6,708 nucleotides of DNA from Candidatus Nomurabacteria bacterium (GTDB lineage Bacteria > Patescibacteriota > Minisyncoccia > Phycocordibacterales > UBA9973): assembly GCA_027327845.1 (NCBI GenBank), contig DAHVYC010000029.1, positions 1 to 6,708 of the forward strand, in the 5' to 3' direction. Positions 4,787 through 6,708 of this stretch are shown one piece after another (the first letter of the stretch is position 1; every line of letters starts with the position of its first letter). The position numbers and the translations under genes were made by a program. Under the pieces are notes generated by a model that searched no databases, was not told the origin of the DNA, and was given only the letters and a program-made list of their open reading frames with translations.

Positions 4787-6220
4787 ATGGATAAGAAATA
4801 TTACCCGACAATTGGGCTTGAAATTCACGCTGAGTTAAAAACATCAACGAAGATGTTTTGTTCCTGCGAGAACGACCCTGACGAAGAAAAGCCGAATATA
4901 AACATTTGCCCGATCTGTATGGCGCATCCTGGCGCTTTGCCTGTTATAAATAAAAAAGCGGTGGAAAATGTCATTAAAGTCGGGCTTGCTTTGGGTGGCA
5001 AGATTGCTGATTTTACGGAATTTGACCGTAAAAATTATTTTTACCCCGATATACCTAAAGGTTTTCAAATATCACAGTATAAATACCCCATAGTCTCCGG
5101 AGGACATTTGGCGGATTTCGATATTACCAGAGTTCATCTTGAAGAAGACACAGCGAACAATAAACACGACAGAGGAGATTTTTCCTTGGTTGATTTCAAT
5201 AGATCCGGCTTACCTCTTATGGAACTTGTCACTGAACCGCGCACTTTTGAAAATTCAGAAGAAGCCTCAAAAGGAGCATCAAGTTTTGCCAAAGAACTTC
5301 AGCTTATACTTTGGTATTTGGGAGTTTCCGAGGCAAATATGGAAAAAGGGGAAATGCGAGTGGAAGCCAATATCTCCGTGTCGCCCGACAAAAGTAAATT
5401 TGGCACGAAAGTAGAAGTAAAAAATTTGAATTCTTTCAAAAGTGTAGAGAAAGCGATAAAGTTCGAACTCGACAGGATGGCAAAACTCCTTGAAGAAGAA
5501 AAAGGAGGTGAAATAGTGCAGGAAACTCGCGGATGGGACGAAGCGAAACAAAAAACATTTTCCCAGAGAAAAAAAGAATCCAGTCATGATTATAGATATT
5601 TTCCGGAACCGGATTTACCAAAGATGTATTTACATGAAGCTTTTGACCTGGAAAAGATAAAAAAAGAAATGCCGGAGCTACCTCAAGAAAAAAGAGAAAG
5701 ATATAAAAAAGATTTTGGCATAAAAGATGAAGATATTGAAAGCTATATAAACGATCCGGAATTGGGAAAATATTTTGAAAATGTATCTTCCATTTTATCT
5801 TCGGAAAAAGATAAAATTGTACTTGCCTCGAATTTTATAACCAATGACCTGATAGGTTTAGGAAAAGCCGTGAATGAATTTTTAAGAGAGGAATTACTGG
5901 CAGAAACAGTAGGTATGGTATTTAACGGAGAACTCAGCTCGCGTGCAGCTAAAGATATCATTTTGGTGGCGGATGGTTTCGAAAAAGGAAAAAAGATAAG
6001 AGAATATGCCCTGGAACATAATATGCTCCAGAAAAATGATGAAGGGGAGATAAAAAAGATTGCAGAAAAGATTATTTCAGAGAACCCGGAAGCAGTAGCT
6101 TCCTATAAGGGAGGTAAGGAAAATGCCCTCATGTCATTAGTCGGTAAAGTCATAAAAGAAAGCAAAGGCAGTGCAAACCCACAAGTAGTTATTAAAATTC
6201 TGAAAGAAGAGTTAAAATAG
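4787..6220 (+). CDS. gatB: Asp-tRNA(Asn)/Glu-tRNA(Gln) amidotransferase subunit B
   Basis: This 477-residue protein matches full-length GatB. It transfers ammonia, made by GatA from glutamine, onto mischarged Glu-tRNA(Gln) or Asp-tRNA(Asn) after activating the acyl group with ATP, in the cytoplasmic GatCAB complex. Visible landmarks are GLEIHAEL (10-17), a zinc-type cysteine set C25, C27, C41, C44, DRKNYFYPDIPKGFQISQ (80-97), HLEEDT (117-122), DFNRSGLPLMELV (136-148), GEMRVEANIS (188-197) and HDYRYFPEPDLP (267-278). The C-terminal part from about 330 is the helical and YqeY-like tRNA-contact region, ending in the usual IxxxNPxxVxxYxxGKxxAxxxLVGxVM-type segment. gatA and gatC are not in the window. 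It lies between obg and the aldolase gene with very short gaps. No Shine-Dalgarno sequence is present. The stop is TAG. Confidence 0.98.
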   Translation: MDKKYYPTIGLEIHAELKTSTKMFCSCENDPDEEKPNINICPICMAHPGALPVINKKAVENVIKVGLALGGKIADFTEFDRKNYFYPDIPKGFQISQYKYPIVSGGHLADFDITRVHLEEDTANNKHDRGDFSLVDFNRSGLPLMELVTEPRTFENSEEASKGASSFAKELQLILWYLGVSEANMEKGEMRVEANISVSPDKSKFGTKVEVKNLNSFKSVEKAIKFELDRMAKLLEEEKGGEIVQETRGWDEAKQKTFSQRKKESSHDYRYFPEPDLPKMYLHEAFDLEKIKKEMPELPQEKRERYKKDFGIKDEDIESYINDPELGKYFENVSSILSSEKDKIVLASNFITNDLIGLGKAVNEFLREELLAETVGMVFNGELSSRAAKDIILVADGFEKGKKIREYALEHNMLQKNDEGEIKKIAEKIISENPEAVASYKGGKENALMSLVGKVIKESKGSANPQVVIKILKEELK

Positions 6221-6224
6221 ATAT

Positions 6225-6708
6225 ATGATAAAAAACTTGCGCGAATACATAAGAGAAGCGGAAGAAAAAAAAGTAGCCATAGGCCATTTCAATATTTCCA
6301 ATCTTGAGGCCTTGCATGGCATTTACAACGCCGCAAAGAAGCTTGACCTTCCGGTAATAATAGGACTCTCGGAAGGAGAGGAGGATTTCGTCGGTAAGGA
6401 GGAAGCAGCAGCGCTGGTGCGCACGATTCGGGACAGGGATAATTATCCGATTTTTTTGAATGCTGATCATCATTATAGCTTTGAGAGGGTAAAAAGTTCC
6501 GTCGATGCAGGATATGATTCGGCCATCATAGACAGGGTGGAATTACCCATGGAGGAGAATATAGAAATAGTAAAAAAATGTGTGGATTATGGTAGAAAAC
6601 TTGCAAAGATAGAAAGCAGGGAAATCTTAATAGAATCCGAGCTTGGTTTTATAGGCACTTCTTCAAAGCTTCTAGACAAGATACCTGAAGGAGTAAGCAA
6701 GGAAACTA
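6225..6708 (+). CDS. class II fructose-bisphosphate (ketose-bisphosphate) aldolase, N-terminal part
   Basis: The first 161 residues are present; the gene continues beyond the window. The segment AIGHFNISNLEAL (18-30) and SEGEEDFVG (49-57) match the beta-1/alpha-1 region of class II aldolases, and LNADHHYSFERVKSSVDAGYDSAIID (78-103) holds the catalytic Asp (D81) and first Zn-ligand His (H82). ESELGFIG (137-144) matches the conserved E-x-ELG segment. The enzyme cleaves fructose 1,6-bisphosphate to two triose phosphates in glycolysis, or makes it in reverse. The usual DGS/DGA after the fourth strand is DRV here (103-105), so substrate specificity, including tagatose-bisphosphate or another ketose phosphate, stays open. 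ATG lies 4 nt after the gatB stop, with no Shine-Dalgarno sequence but a TAAAAT 6 nt upstream (6213-6218). The remaining metal ligands lie outside the window. Confidence 0.9.
   Translation, partial: MIKNLREYIREAEEKKVAIGHFNISNLEALHGIYNAAKKLDLPVIIGLSEGEEDFVGKEEAAALVRTIRDRDNYPIFLNADHHYSFERVKSSVDAGYDSAIIDRVELPMEENIEIVKKCVDYGRKLAKIESREILIESELGFIGTSSKLLDKIPEGVSKET

Noticed and set aside
688..6220. Alternative genetic code (UGA as glycine, as in Gracilibacteria/SR1)
   Set aside because: Roughly 1,900 codons in conserved full-length genes contain no in-frame TGA, and glycine positions use GGN codons, so the standard bacterial code is sufficient.
1..6708. A dedicated defence, phage or secondary-metabolite system
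   Set aside because: All eight genes belong to known housekeeping, nuclease or membrane families, with no toxin-antitoxin pair, effector, recombinase or biosynthetic gene; the exonuclease-rmuC pair alone does not make a defence system.

Overview
The window is an AT-rich stretch of ordinary bacterial chromosome carrying eight protein-coding genes, two of them cut by the window edges. Compact genes, tight spacing and overlaps, missing Shine-Dalgarno sequences, a 337-residue Obg without a C-terminal extension, a MYG1-type protein, and an aldolase of the type I associate with small-genome candidate phyla together suggest a member of the Candidate Phyla Radiation (Patescibacteria, probably Parcubacteria-like). 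That placement is from memory of these families, not from a search. The standard code works throughout: every gene reads to family length without in-frame TGA.

Layout. On the minus strand, a DEDDh 3'-5' exonuclease with an ExoX-like C-terminal module (688-1404) is followed after 13 nt by rmuC (1-674, C-terminus outside the window), a likely two-gene nuclease/genome-maintenance operon. A 222-nt divergent intergenic region (1405-1626) separates this from a plus-strand operon: a YqeY-like protein (1627-2076), a DedA/VTT membrane protein (2079-2711) and a MYG1 family metal-dependent hydrolase (about 2698-3618), with 2-nt spacing and then an overlap. A 147-nt intergenic region (3619-3765) precedes a third group: obg (3766-4779), gatB (4787-6220) and the start of a class II fructose-bisphosphate aldolase gene (from 6225), spaced by 7 and 4 nt. 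These three gene products serve ribosome assembly, Gln-tRNA/Asn-tRNA formation and central carbon metabolism, so the grouping is housekeeping rather than a dedicated system.

The most unusual content is non-coding. Each of the two real intergenic regions holds a long imperfect inverted repeat. One has 25-nt arms (23 of 25 paired) at 1438-1462/1567-1591. The other has a 24-bp interrupted stem at 3620-3645/3695-3718. Both enclose smaller GC-richer hairpins. They could be MITE- or REP-like repeats, structured RNAs, or (for the second) a terminator. A second pattern is that four of the eight genes have a TATAAT-like hexamer only 6 to 9 nt before the ATG and no Shine-Dalgarno sequence, which would fit leaderless transcripts. 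I found no tRNA, rRNA, CRISPR array, insertion sequence or phage gene, and no convincing undescribed multi-gene system.
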